Assembly (NCBI GenBank): GCA_965237895.1
Contig: CBDEGR010000002.1
Coordinates: 2,170,001 to 2,234,000 of the forward strand
DNA from: CBDEGR01 sp965237895
GTDB lineage: Bacteria; Acidobacteriota; Terriglobia; UBA7540; JAPUME01
Direction: 5' to 3'
Length of the DNA: 64,000 nucleotides
The notes beneath the pieces were generated by a model that had not been told where the DNA came from, searched no databases, and saw only the letters and a program-made list of their open reading frames with translations. Positions 9,257 through 17,617 of the stretch are shown here, piece by piece; within the stretch, counting starts at the first letter, position 1, and each line of letters begins with the position of its first letter. The position numbers were made by a program, and so were the translations under genes.

Positions 9257-9262
9257 GTCTAA
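9098..9262 (+). pseudogene. IS-C OrfA, N-terminal fragment
   Basis: Fifty-four codons start MSTKRYKPEQ and include the HTH, ending at a TAA just past the break in homology. Nothing of the coiled coil or OrfB remains. Confidence 0.8.
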
Positions 9263-9334
9263 GAGGTGTGAACCAAATTGGTAACCAAGTTGAGAATGGT
9301 AAGAAGGGTAAGTTTTCCAAGTTATTGAATTGAT

Positions 9335-9382
<48 letters not shown>

Positions 9383-9483
9383 TTGTCACCGCTTCTTTTC
9401 TCTCCATCGGGTACCTTCAATTCTTTGCTTTATCAACAACTTGGGGAACCTGCTCGCCGCTCACGAGCAACCCCAATCCCTTC

Positions 9484-9611
9484 AACAAACAGGGATTTTG
9501 ATACAGTTTTGATACACGTGCGAAGCAGGTGCTCTGTTGTCACGGGACCAGTGAGCGCTTTGGCAGAGCCCCTCCCCTGTCTCGATCCATGCGGGATTGC
9601 CCGAAGTCAGG
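9484..9611 (+). repeat. 128-bp dispersed repeat R1, copy a
   Basis: This non-coding block recurs in inverted orientation at 44846-44973 with about seven differences. It contains two nearby GTTTTGATA-like words and ends near GGGATTGCC. It lies about 100 bases from the tRNA-Arg remnant. Its function is unknown; it may be the end of a mobile element. Confidence 0.85.
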
Positions 9612-9627
9612 GGGATCGCCGGAAAAC

Positions 9628-9652
9628 GGGGATCAACCCCAAAACTTTTTTT
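9628..9652 (+). terminator. Possible Rho-independent terminator
   Basis: A short GGGG...CCCC hairpin (9628-9631 with 9637-9640) is followed by a run of seven T residues at 9646-9652. The stem is only four pairs long, so the call is weak. Confidence 0.3.
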
Positions 9653-9732
9653 GTAAGGAAAAACCCATGTTGGGGCCTTTTCACGGCCTTGCAATGGTCG
9701 ATCGCGGCGGGTCCCCGTGCTTTCCTTAACAT

Positions 9733-9761
9733 TTGACCGGCAATTGCGGTTGATCTATAAT
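9733..9761 (+). promoter_or_regulatory. Sigma-70-type promoter of the toxin-antitoxin operon
   Basis: TTGACC at 9733-9738 and a perfect TATAAT at 9756-9761 are separated by 17 bases. The pair lies 30 bases upstream of the antitoxin start, as expected for a strong, autoregulated toxin-antitoxin promoter. Confidence 0.75.
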
Positions 9762-9790
9762 ACGGTAACGTTTCCGGGATCGAGTGTGAA

Positions 9791-10111
9791 ATGACCAGGC
9801 AATCGACAAACGAAGGATCGAAGACTCGTGTCGCTCGGCACCGCGCCAAAACAGCCGCTCAGGGATCACGACGCGTCGAGGTCACCGTGGCTGCGCGCGA
9901 TGCGGGACTGATAAAGGCCGTCGCGGGTGCTCTTCGAGCGGGAGGCGAGGACGCTAAAAGGGCACGTGAGGCCTTGGCATCAATGGCGCCCATTGAACCG
10001 GTGCGGACCGGTGCGGAGTTGGTAGCCTTCTTTCGTGCCTCTCCACTCGTCGACGAAGAACTGATGATCGAGCGCGATCAATCCACGGACCGCTGTGTCG
10101 ATCTCGAATAA
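9791..10111 (+). CDS. Antitoxin of a VapBC-like pair
   Basis: A 106-residue small protein with a basic N-terminus (RVARHRAKTAAQGSRRVEVT) that fits a ribbon-helix-helix DNA-binding arm. A helical segment and an acidic C-terminus that could wrap the toxin follow. Its stop codon overlaps the start of the PIN-domain gene by one base, a classic arrangement for translationally coupled toxin-antitoxin genes. The antitoxin role rests on this position and on general resemblance to short antitoxins of PIN toxins. The exact family is not certain. Confidence 0.7.
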   Translation: MTRQSTNEGSKTRVARHRAKTAAQGSRRVEVTVAARDAGLIKAVAGALRAGGEDAKRAREALASMAPIEPVRTGAELVAFFRASPLVDEELMIERDQSTDRCVDLE

Positions 10112-10548
10112 TGGCATTCCTAATCGATACAAACGTGATCAGCGAAACGCTCAAACCGCGCCCCGCCGCCATGGTAATCGATTGGTTTGGCGACCAGAGG
10201 TCCAATGACCTCTTCCTTGCATCGATGAGCCTCGGAGAACTGGTGCGCGGCGCCCACCGTGTGAAGGACAAGGTGAAGAGGGAGCGTTTCAAGAGGTGGA
10301 TCTATCATGATCTGGCCGCTCAATTCCAGGGGCGCATCCTTCCTTTCGATCAAGAGGCGGCGGTGATCTGGGGCGAGATCATGGGCGATGGCGACAGAAC
10401 CGGCCGCCCAAAACCAATGGGCGATGCGCAGATCGCTGCCGTGGCGCGACGGCACGATCTGACTTTGGTCACACGCAACACCAGGGATTTTACGGATATG
10501 GATGTGGCTCTTATCGATCCATGGAAACCCGGCGCATCTTTGGGATGA
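10111..10548 (+). CDS. PIN-domain ribonuclease toxin (VapC/FitB-like)
   Basis: A 145-residue PIN-domain protein. The first acidic residue is in FLIDTNVISE, the second acidic region is in LGELVRGAHRV, and the third cluster is in MGDAQIAAVARRHDLTLVTRNTRDF, which together form the metal-binding site of VapC/FitB ribonucleases. These toxins cut tRNA or rRNA when freed from their antitoxin. The full domain is present and uninterrupted, so the pair may be active. It lies next to a tRNA-Arg att-like remnant, consistent with a role in stabilising an inserted island. Confidence 0.88.
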   Translation: MAFLIDTNVISETLKPRPAAMVIDWFGDQRSNDLFLASMSLGELVRGAHRVKDKVKRERFKRWIYHDLAAQFQGRILPFDQEAAVIWGEIMGDGDRTGRPKPMGDAQIAAVARRHDLTLVTRNTRDFTDMDVALIDPWKPGASLG

Positions 10549-10780
10549 CGGCGACCATTGACACTCAAGCGCTCCCTCCCGTGGTTTTGTTTAAGGCGCG
10601 TGGGAGAATGGGCAATCTGATGGACGAGCCTAAGAAGCTGACGGCGGACCAGCCCTGGTCGGAGCTTGTACTCATCTGTGTATCTCTGCTGCCCATGAAA
10701 ACACTCCTGATAGTTGCTTCATTTTAGCTCTCAAAGGACCATTTGCAGAACCCGGGGCTGCTGTTTCGAATCTTATAATA
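10549..10780. other. Spacer after vapC; no gene supported
   Basis: An open frame of about 60 codons runs here on the plus strand (10545-10727) but has no recognisable features or convincing ribosome site. A TATAAT sequence sits at 10774-10779, immediately before the next gene, without a recognisable -35 partner. Confidence 0.4.
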
Positions 10781-11542
10781 ATGCCTAGGTCTCGACCGCT
10801 ACACGACGCACGTTCCATGACAGGAGTAAAGTCTTTGTTGTCAGCTCAAGAAAGCCTAATCGAACAGGTTGGTGCCCCAGGAAGTCCGCTCAAACGACCT
10901 AAGGGCAAGGAGGCTCGGGTCAAGTTGGCCACGCTGTTGGACTCGACACTACCTCCGGAACTTCGTCTTCGCGCACATTTGGCCTTGGGAAAGCAGCCTC
11001 CACCTGACCTTCTTATTGAAGATAATATTCGGCGTTCGTTGACGGCAAAGGATTGCCTCAATCGGGTTCCGAGCCTCGCCGTCAAGATACCCGTTCTCGA
11101 GGCCACTGCACCGCTCCGGGCGGCTGCCAGATTGACACAGAGTGTCAACGAAAATGACCTTCGTGCCTCGATCGGCAATTTAGCAAGAATGGTTGAAAAA
11201 TGGGACGCCAAGAGGAACAAAGTCCACATCGGCGACCAGACGATCTTTGAGTTCATTCGGCTGACTGATGTGCTGTGTCATAAGTCCTCTCAGGTGGCGC
11301 ATCGTTCTTTCAACAAGTGGCGTGAACTGCTCTTGCGTCTGGTGAAAGTTGGCGCTCGTTGGGCCGCAGCTTCCAACAGGTCTGAACAGTTGGCAGGAGC
11401 TCTTCGATTGCTCGGAAGCGTCGAGAAATTCGCTTCCTTCTCCATCCAGGAAGAAATGGACGAGGCTGAACAATTCGCCGTGGTTGTCCGGGACCTGCGG
11501 CAAAAGAGTATCGACTACATGATTTCAAGTGCAACTTCGTAA
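10781..11542 (+). CDS. Unknown protein, N-terminal partner of the GrpE/Hsp70-like module
   Basis: A 253-residue, helix-rich protein with no family I recognise. The start could also be the ATG at 10817 (MTGVKSLLSAQ), because a TATAAT box lies directly before 10781. The important observation is that its TAA stop (11540-11542) is in the same reading frame as the next gene. Without that stop, translation continues through sense codons (DVSTLETLAQALLG) into the GrpE-like segment. It may therefore be the front part of one protein of roughly 416 residues broken by a nonsense mutation, or a separate gene. Both readings are open. Confidence 0.6.
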   Translation: MPRSRPLHDARSMTGVKSLLSAQESLIEQVGAPGSPLKRPKGKEARVKLATLLDSTLPPELRLRAHLALGKQPPPDLLIEDNIRRSLTAKDCLNRVPSLAVKIPVLEATAPLRAAARLTQSVNENDLRASIGNLARMVEKWDAKRNKVHIGDQTIFEFIRLTDVLCHKSSQVAHRSFNKWRELLLRLVKVGARWAAASNRSEQLAGALRLLGSVEKFASFSIQEEMDEAEQFAVVVRDLRQKSIDYMISSATS

Positions 11543-11584
11543 GATGTCTCGACCTTAGAAACACTTGCGCAAGCCCTGCTGGGG

Positions 11585-12031
11585 GTGCGTTTTAGCCGAG
11601 AGCTCACAGCCGCAAAGCTTGATGAACTATATCAGCAAAGATTTGCCTTTGACGAAGAGATGCAAGCCACACTCGCATCTTTGTCCGGGCGTCAGTCAAC
11701 TCCCGCTGGAGTTCAAGGCTTGGATTCTGGTCTGGAACAAACAAAGGCATTACAGCTGGCGAGCATCCTACTGCGCACATGGAAGGCACGCCATGAAGGA
11801 CCAATCTCCAGCGAAACCTTTGAAGAAATGCAATCGGTGCTCAGCAACTTTTTTGATCTATGCCTCATTGATCAGGTTGATGAACTCCAAGAGTACAATC
11901 CCCGCATTCATGAATTCGTCCAGGGCGAGCGCCACACGGCAACGGTGCGCGTCGTCCGTCCGCTAGTCGAACAGTCGCGGGACCGGTCATGCATCATCGT
12001 CAAGGCACTGGTCAGAGCAGCAACAGACTAA
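11585..12031 (+). CDS. Divergent GrpE-like protein (candidate nucleotide exchange factor)
   Basis: A 148-codon frame with a GTG start. The C-terminal part (EYNPRIHEFVQGE, then VRVVRPLVE and SCIIVKALV) resembles the beta-domain of GrpE, where a conserved F-x-P-x-x-HE turn precedes strands ending in a RPA-x-V motif. GrpE opens the nucleotide cleft of Hsp70. The next gene, ten bases downstream, encodes an Hsp70/actin-fold ATPase, which strongly supports this reading. The long N-terminal coiled coil of true GrpE is missing here and may be supplied by the upstream in-frame segment. The similarity is weak and needs a profile search. Confidence 0.5.
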   Translation: MRFSRELTAAKLDELYQQRFAFDEEMQATLASLSGRQSTPAGVQGLDSGLEQTKALQLASILLRTWKARHEGPISSETFEEMQSVLSNFFDLCLIDQVDELQEYNPRIHEFVQGERHTATVRVVRPLVEQSRDRSCIIVKALVRAATD

Positions 12032-12041
12032 AAGGGAAAAG

Positions 12042-12929
12042 ATGGCAAACAAAAGGACATATTTAGGCATTGACTGGGGAACCCATTCGGCAAAATGGGC
12101 AAGTCGGTTTGCGGGCGATGGAGGGTTTCTCTCAGATATGCCCCTATACAGTTCTGACCTAGCACGAACGGGCGGCAGTCTAACCTTCTCGCCAGATCCT
12201 AAAACTTTCGACGAGGATTCTCTAATAAGGTCGGTCAAAGGACGATTGATTCAGGATCCGCTCGGACAGGATTTCTGGGGTGCTGATCGGCTAGACACAG
12301 GGACCTCTCTGGGAGCGGCGGTAACATTCAGTCTGTGCTGCCTGCTGAACGACGCCGTGTCCCATATCGAAGACAACATTGGCCTGGGTCCTATTGACAT
12401 AGGGTTCTCGTTCCCGAACTGGCTGGTTGAGCCCAAGAAAGCAGCCAAAGCCGCCATTGAAAATTTTCGTCAAGCCGTTGAAGTGACCGTCAACCTTCTC
12501 GGCCACGTGCCATCCAACGAGCTACCTCAGCCCCAAAGGAGTTTCCCAATCATTCGATGGAAGGATCTGGTAGACCAAGCCCTGGCGCGGTCCAGAGAAG
12601 AGGACGGTGACGGCAAGACGTTAGGCATCGACAACATGACTCAACTTAGGTTCAGCTTGCCAACGTACGATGCAGCTTGGAGTTTCCTTGTGGAATCCGG
12701 AGCGGCCGGTCTCCCGTACCTGCGCGCCATGGATATCGAAACGGTACCTGGGACGCCCGGCTTGGCAAAGCTTCTCGTGGTTGATGTAGGCGCAGGTTCG
12801 ACCGACGTGGGCTATATGTTGCGGGTCCAGCACCGCAAAACAGGACAAGAAAACTTCTACTACTTTAGGCCCGCGTCAAGCTTTCCGGAGGCTGGAAATG
12901 TGCTTACAGATGAACTGGTGAAGCATTGA
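12042..12929 (+). pseudogene. Hsp70-like (actin-fold) ATPase, truncated by IS-A
   Basis: The first 295 codons of an Hsp70/actin-superfamily ATPase. Phosphate-1 is YLGIDWGTHSAKWASRF and phosphate-2 is LLVVDVGAGSTDVGYML, the two DxG motifs that hold ATP. The adenosine motif and the whole substrate-binding part are absent: the frame is cut at 12926, and its stop TGA is the first three bases of the IS-A end. The other half is not found across the IS, so material has been deleted. The sequence is not close to housekeeping DnaK. Its partner is the GrpE-like gene just upstream. Confidence 0.8.
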
Positions 12930-14186
12930 CCTGCCCCCAGTGATTGTACCAACTCGTATGTTAGTTCAGCGGTAATTCTGTCCCTAGGTCGGGAGGCAGC
13001 TGCCTCCCGAGCAGCGGCGGGATTTCCATGGCCTCCGGTGCCGGTGGACGATAACCAAGAGCACTGTGAGGTCGAACCCTGTTGTAGTGTCGCCTCCACT
13101 GCTCGATTAACACCTTCGCTTCCTGCAAGGTGTAGAAGATCTCCCGGTCGAGCAACTCGTCTCGGAGCTTCCCATTAAAGCTCTCGTTGTAGCCGTTCTC
13201 CCAGGGACTCCCGGGTTGGATGTAGAGCGTCTTCACTCCGATTCGCCCCAGCCACTCTCGTAGAGCTTGGGCGCAGAACTCCGGGCCATTATCCGAGCGA
13301 AGGTGCTCGGGCGGACCTCGGAGAACGAACAGATCGGCCAGTAGCTGCACGACATCGTCGGATCGAATCTGGCGGGCCACCTGGATAGCCAGACATTTCC
13401 GAGTGTACTCATCGATGACCGTCAACAACCGGAAAGCCCTCCCGTCGTGAGTGCGGGCTTGGACGAAGTCGTAAGCCCAGACGTGGTTCGGACTGCAGGG
13501 GCGCAGACGAACGCACGATCCGTCGTTGAGCCAAAGGCGTCCACGCTTCGGCTGTTTCTGCGGCACTCTCAACCCCTCCCGCCTCCAGATGCGCTCCACT
13601 CTCTTATGGTTGACCCTCCAGCCGGCTCGCCGCAGCAAGGCCGTGACCCGACGATAGCCATAGCGACCAAACCGACCGGCCAGGGTGACGATGGCCCTCG
13701 TCAGGGCATCCTCGTCGGGAGCAGCGATGCATCGATGGCGCTGGGTGGACCGGGGTTGGCTGAGCACTCGACAAGCCCGACGTTCCGAGACACCCAACGC
13801 CTTACAGACATGCGCCGCCCACTGCCGGCGACGCGCCGGGCTTAGCCGTTTCCCCTTGTGACCTCCTGCAGAATCTGCTTGTCCAAGGTCAGGTCTGCAA
13901 CCGCCCTCCTCAAGCGAGTGTTCTCCTGCTCGAGGACCTTCAACCGCTTGGCCTAATCCATCTTTAGACCGCCGTACTCCTTTCGCCAGCGGTAATAGGT
14001 CTGCTCGGTCACCCCCAACGACCGGCACACCTCGGCTACGCTGCGACCCTGGGCAAGTTCCACTTCGGTCTCTCGAAGTTTACCGATAATCTGTTCGATC
14101 GAATGCTTCCTCTTGACCATCCTGACCTCCCTATTCCAGGTCCAACTCTAACATTAGAACTGGACCGGTTTGAGGGGGTCAGGTCA
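12927..14186 (-). mobile_element. IS-A copy 1 (IS3 family, 1,260 bp)
   Basis: A full-length copy with ends TGACCTGCCCCC (12927) and TGACCTGACCCCC (complement, ending 14186). It interrupts the Hsp70-like gene on the left and directly abuts a partial IS-A copy on the right. No short target duplication is visible. Confidence 0.93.
12961..14120 (-). pseudogene. IS-A transposase OrfAB, copy 1; nonsense in orfA
   Basis: OrfB (12961 to about 13848) is open, with the full DDE integrase core. OrfA (13842-14120) has CAG changed to TAG at 13953-13955, in the segment between the HTH and the coiled coil. Full OrfAB fusion protein cannot be made from this copy. Confidence 0.85.
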
Positions 14187-14516
14187 AGTGGCTGGGGCGA
14201 ATCGGAGTGAAGACGCTCTACATCCAACCCGGGAGTCCCTGGGAGAACGGCTACAACGAGAGCTTTAATGGGAAGCTCCGAGACGAGTTGCTCGACCGGG
14301 AGATCTTCTACACCTTGCAGGAAGCGAAGGTGTTAATCGAGCAGTGGAGGCGACACTACAACAGGGTTCGACCTCACAGTGCTCTTGGTTATCGTCCACC
14401 GGCACCGGAGGCCATGGAAATCCCGCCGCTGCTCGGGAGGCAGCTGCCTCCCGACCTAGGGACAGAATTACCGCTGAACTAACATACGAGTTGGTACAAT
14501 CACTGGGGGCAGGTCA
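14187..14516 (+). mobile_element. IS-A copy 2, 3' fragment
   Basis: The last 330 bases of IS-A in the plus orientation: the end of orfB from WLGRIGVKTLYIQPGSPWEN onward plus the right inverted repeat. Its front was removed where copy 1 now lies. Together the two form a head-to-head arrangement. Confidence 0.9.
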
Positions 14517-15201
14517 AATCGCTCAGCAGATTGCCTTGGCTTTCGACATCCCCATCGACAAAGACGTTGTTCGAAGGATTCTCGCCAGCCACTATCGGCC
14601 GGCTAAGAACTCCGGTGGTCCATCCTGGTTGACCTTCATTGGACACCTGAAAGACAGCCTCTGGAGTCTAGATTTGTTCCGGTGCGAATCGGCCACATTG
14701 CGGACCCACTGGGTCTTGGTCGTCATGGATCAATACACTCGCCGGATCATTGGGTTCGGCGTCCACGCCGGAACCGTCAATGGAGTCGCACTTTGCCGGA
14801 TGTTCAACCGCGCCATTCGATGGCAACCCTGTATGCCCAACTACCTCAGCTCCGACCATGATCCACTTTATCGGTTTGGGCAGTGGCAAGCCAATCTGCG
14901 GATCCTGGAGGTGACCGAAATCAAGATCGTTCCCTATGTTCCCCTGTCCCATCCCTTTGTGGAACGGCTGATCGGCACGATTCGACGCGAGTATTTGGAT
15001 CGCATGTTGTTCTGGACCACGGCAGACCTGGAGAACAAGCTGCTCGATTTCCAAGACTACTACAACCACCATCGGACGCATTCAGCATGTGCAGGATGTA
15101 CGCCGCAGGAGACGTCCGGCCCGAAGGTCCCTCTGAGCTTCGGCTTCTACCGATGGCGACGACATTGTGGAGGTTTATATCAAACGCCCATTGCCGCCTG
15201 A
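14517..15201 (+). pseudogene. IS-B transposase (rve/DDE integrase core), N-terminally truncated
   Basis: This encodes the integrase-core transposase from IAQQIALAFDIPIDKDVVRR to the end. The DDE core is visible in DSLWSLDLFRCESATLRTHW, YLSSDHDPLYRFGQW and HPFVERLIGTIRREYLDR. The N-terminal residues seen in the 48098 copy are missing. The open frame extends upstream into IS-A but that part is not native. The 3' end overlaps the possible GTG start of the passenger gene. Confidence 0.85.
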
Positions 15202-15241
15202 CTCCGGATCACCAAACTTTGAAAACTCGAACGAACTGTCG

Positions 15242-15868
15242 ATGAACGAAAAGATTGCCTGGTCTGGGGCTGTCACTTCGGTCCAACCTCGAATTCGCCT
15301 GACCCGTTCTTTCGATGAACGGAGCCACACTTATCTGGGTTACCTGTTGCGGATCGAGGGAACAGTCGGCGGAGTTTCTGCTGAATTTCGAGTCGGTATT
15401 GGCTCCGGAACCCACGCCAAACACCAATTCCGAATGGGTGACCGCGTCGAGGGGCTGGGGCATCGGGTTGCGGATCCGCGACTCGAAACCGCCGACATCT
15501 ATAGAGTCAGCAAACTGAAACTGATCCGGCGTGGAGAAGAGCAGGCCTTAGCGGCACCATGGCATGGAGTGCCTCCTCCGTTGCCCGCCTATCGCGAGCG
15601 CGGGCATCGGCGCCTGGCGGTAACGACCTACGATTCCAAATGTAATAGCTGTATCTGGGGCTGTGCCATGGCTGTGGAAATGATCATCGACCAATGGAAC
15701 CCCGACCGACGGCGCTACAGGACGGAAACCTTCTGTTACGGACCTCTGTCCTGTTCCAGCTACAAGCCCGGTCCCACCCGAAAGGTTCCCGGTCGCCACG
15801 GCATGACCTATGAAGAGGAAGACTGGGTCGACCAGGACGCCACCGCGCATCGCGGTCCGAATGAATAG
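15242..15868 (+). CDS. IS-B passenger: unknown protein with OB-like domain and Cys cluster
   Basis: A 208-residue protein starting MNEKIAWSGAVTSVQPRIRL; a GTG at 15167 would add 25 residues. Residues about 1-110 look like a small all-beta domain (SGAVTSVQPRIRL, RIEGTVGG, FRMGDRVEGLGHRV) reminiscent of OB folds. The C-terminal third has CNSCIWGCAMAVEMIIDQW followed by CYGPLSC, a CxxCxxxC...CxxxxxC arrangement that could bind zinc or an Fe-S cluster. The gene travels with the IS-B transposase in every long copy. I do not recognise a family and assign no function. Confidence 0.7.
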   Translation: MNEKIAWSGAVTSVQPRIRLTRSFDERSHTYLGYLLRIEGTVGGVSAEFRVGIGSGTHAKHQFRMGDRVEGLGHRVADPRLETADIYRVSKLKLIRRGEEQALAAPWHGVPPPLPAYRERGHRRLAVTTYDSKCNSCIWGCAMAVEMIIDQWNPDRRRYRTETFCYGPLSCSSYKPGPTRKVPGRHGMTYEEEDWVDQDATAHRGPNE

Positions 15869-15912
15869 CAGCCATCCGGCTGATCAAGGACGCGCTTCCG
15901 TTTCTCCAGAAG

Positions 15913-15927
15913 GCCCTCTTTGAGGGC
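15913..15927 (+). terminator. Hairpin at the right end of IS-B
   Basis: A perfect GCCCTC/GAGGGC stem with a three-base loop follows the passenger gene and is conserved in all IS-B right ends in the window. It has only a short T-rich tail, so it could be a terminator or part of the IS end recognised by transposase. Confidence 0.5.
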
Positions 15928-16083
15928 GTTCTTAGTAATTCGCCAACGACAGGGTAGCAGGTATAGGTTTTCGGGTGAAGGGGAAGCTCAAAATGGAAAT
16001 TCCGGCTGAAATCTTGGAAGGAGATATCCCCGGCCCCATCTTGTGGTTCGGGGTGAGAAATCCCCTTCCAGGGAACGGTTCCA

Positions 16084-16625
16084 ATGGCTCAAGAAACCGA
16101 CCGACTGGGCGCCGGAATTATCAGCACGGGATGGGTATCCGGTGAATACGTGAAAGCATTCGAGAAGAATCCCCACACGGAGGTTGTGGCGATCTGCAGT
16201 CGCGACAAATCCCGCGCCCGGGCGAAAGCCGCCGAACACAGGCTCAAGAATTGTACCGCCTATGACAGCGTGGAAGAGATGCTGAAGAATCCGTCGTTGG
16301 ACGTGGTGGTAGTCTGCACGCCCCATCATCTGCACGTCGAACAGGGAATCCTCTGTGCTCAGGCGGGAAAGCATGTCGTCATGGAAAACCCGCCGCCCTG
16401 GAATATCCAAGCTACCAGAAACTCCTGAGCGCCGTTCAGAAAGCGAAAGTCAAGACGGTCGTCAGCTTCGTACTGCGATGGAACCCCCTGTTTGAAACCT
16501 TGAAGGCTCTGCTGGCGGATCATGCGTTAGGCGAGCTGTTTTACTCCGAAGTGGACTATTTCCACGCCGTCGGCCCCTGGTATGGGCAGTACTGCTGGAA
16601 CATCAAACAGGAAATTGCGGTATAA
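16084..16625 (+). pseudogene. Gfo/Idh/MocA-family oxidoreductase, frameshifted and truncated
   Basis: The frame starting MAQETDRLGAGIISTGWVSG holds the N-terminal NAD(P)-binding fold and the family motif GKHVVMENPP. At about 16390 the frame shifts, and homology continues in the next frame (EYPSYQKLLSAVQKAKVKTV, FVLRWNPLFETL) until it is lost at about 16620. At least half of the C-terminal domain is missing. Family members oxidise sugars or inositols with NAD(P). This copy must be inactive. Confidence 0.85.
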
Positions 16626-16642
16626 ATCTCTGAATTTTGTAA

Positions 16643-16670
16643 TTGACAGTTTTGTCTCTTTCCATAAAAT
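16643..16670 (+). promoter_or_regulatory. Sigma-70-type promoter upstream of purC
   Basis: TTGACA at 16643-16648 and TAAAAT at 16665-16670 are separated by 16 bases, 22 bases before the purC start. A short leader fits. Confidence 0.65.
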
Positions 16671-16691
16671 GTAGGATGCCGCACAAGAATC

Positions 16692-17585
16692 GTGAAACTA
16701 TCAACACAGTCGCAAGTTCTTAGAGAAACCCGTCTGCCGGGCGTCGAGCTCTTTTCGCGCGGAAAGGTCCGGGACATCTATAAACTTGATGCCGGCCTGC
16801 TCATCGTTGCCACTGACCGCATTTCCGCCTTCGATGTGATTCTACCGAAAGGTATCCCGGACAAAGGATGCGTTCTGACGCAGCTTTCCTGCTTCTGGCT
16901 TCGGAATTTGGCCGATGTCGCCCCGAATCATCTGATCACGGCCAACCTGGACGAGTATCCAGACCTGCTTCAACCTTTCCGGAACCAGCTCGAAGGCCGG
17001 TCGATGCTTGTGCGTCAAACTAAGGCCATTCCCATCGAGTGTGTTGCGCGAGGGTATCTGGCCGGGTCCGGATGGAAGGAATATCAGACCCAGGGCGCGG
17101 TTTGCGGGATTTCTCTTCCCGCGGGGCTGCGTCAGGCCGACCGGCTTCCGGAGCCGATCTTCACCCCCGCCACGAAGGCGGAAACCGGGCACGATGAGAA
17201 CATGCCTTATGAGGAAGTCGCCCGACGGGTGGGTGAGCAAACCGCCCACAGGCTCCGCGAGCTTACCCTGGCCCTCTACGAACGCGGCAGGGACTATGCC
17301 GAGGGGCGAGGCATCATTCTGGCCGACACCAAGTTCGAATTCGGCTGGGCTGGTCATGAACTGATTCTCATTGACGAGGTCTTGACCCCGGACTCCTCGC
17401 GCTTCTGGCCCAAAAAAGAGTACGAACCGGGAAAGCCACAGCCCTCATTCGATAAGCAATTCGTTCGGGATTACCTGGAATCCATCCATTGGAATAAGCA
17501 ACCGCCTCCGCCGAACCTGCCCCGGGATATCATTGAGCGGACAGCGGCAAAGTACCAAGAGGCTTTGAGCCTGCTAACGCGCTAG
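16692..17585 (+). CDS. purC: Phosphoribosylaminoimidazole-succinocarboxamide synthase
   Basis: This 297-residue SAICAR synthetase ligates aspartate to CAIR using ATP in purine synthesis. The family motifs are intact and in order: RGKVRDIYKL, ATDRISAFD, VARGYLAGSGW, PATKAETGHDEN, ILADTKFEFG and LIDEVLTPDSSRFWP. The start is GTG at 16692, preceded by a good promoter and no better ATG. The length matches the longer bacterial/yeast-like PurC type. It is the most clearly housekeeping gene of the window and marks the native chromosome backbone. Confidence 0.97.
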   Translation: MKLSTQSQVLRETRLPGVELFSRGKVRDIYKLDAGLLIVATDRISAFDVILPKGIPDKGCVLTQLSCFWLRNLADVAPNHLITANLDEYPDLLQPFRNQLEGRSMLVRQTKAIPIECVARGYLAGSGWKEYQTQGAVCGISLPAGLRQADRLPEPIFTPATKAETGHDENMPYEEVARRVGEQTAHRLRELTLALYERGRDYAEGRGIILADTKFEFGWAGHELILIDEVLTPDSSRFWPKKEYEPGKPQPSFDKQFVRDYLESIHWNKQPPPPNLPRDIIERTAAKYQEALSLLTR

Positions 17586-17617
17586 CGTCGACCGGGCATT
17601 GTGCCGGTTGAGGTGAA

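Larger units (their letters stand above)
14517..15951 (+). mobile_element. IS-B copy 1 (5' truncated)
   Basis: A second recurrent element carrying a DDE transposase followed by a conserved unknown gene, a hairpin and a conserved right end (TTAGTAATTCGCC...CGACA). The front is cut at the IS-A border. Other copies or pieces are at 38541, 44979, 48098 and 53426. Confidence 0.85.

Noticed and set aside
10545..10727. A small protein after vapC
   Set aside because: It overlaps the vapC end, lacks a ribosome site and has no recognisable pattern.
12961..14028. The 355-residue MPVVGG-start frame as OrfB
   Set aside because: The first 90 residues are orfA sequence read out of frame; OrfB is expressed by -1 frameshifting.
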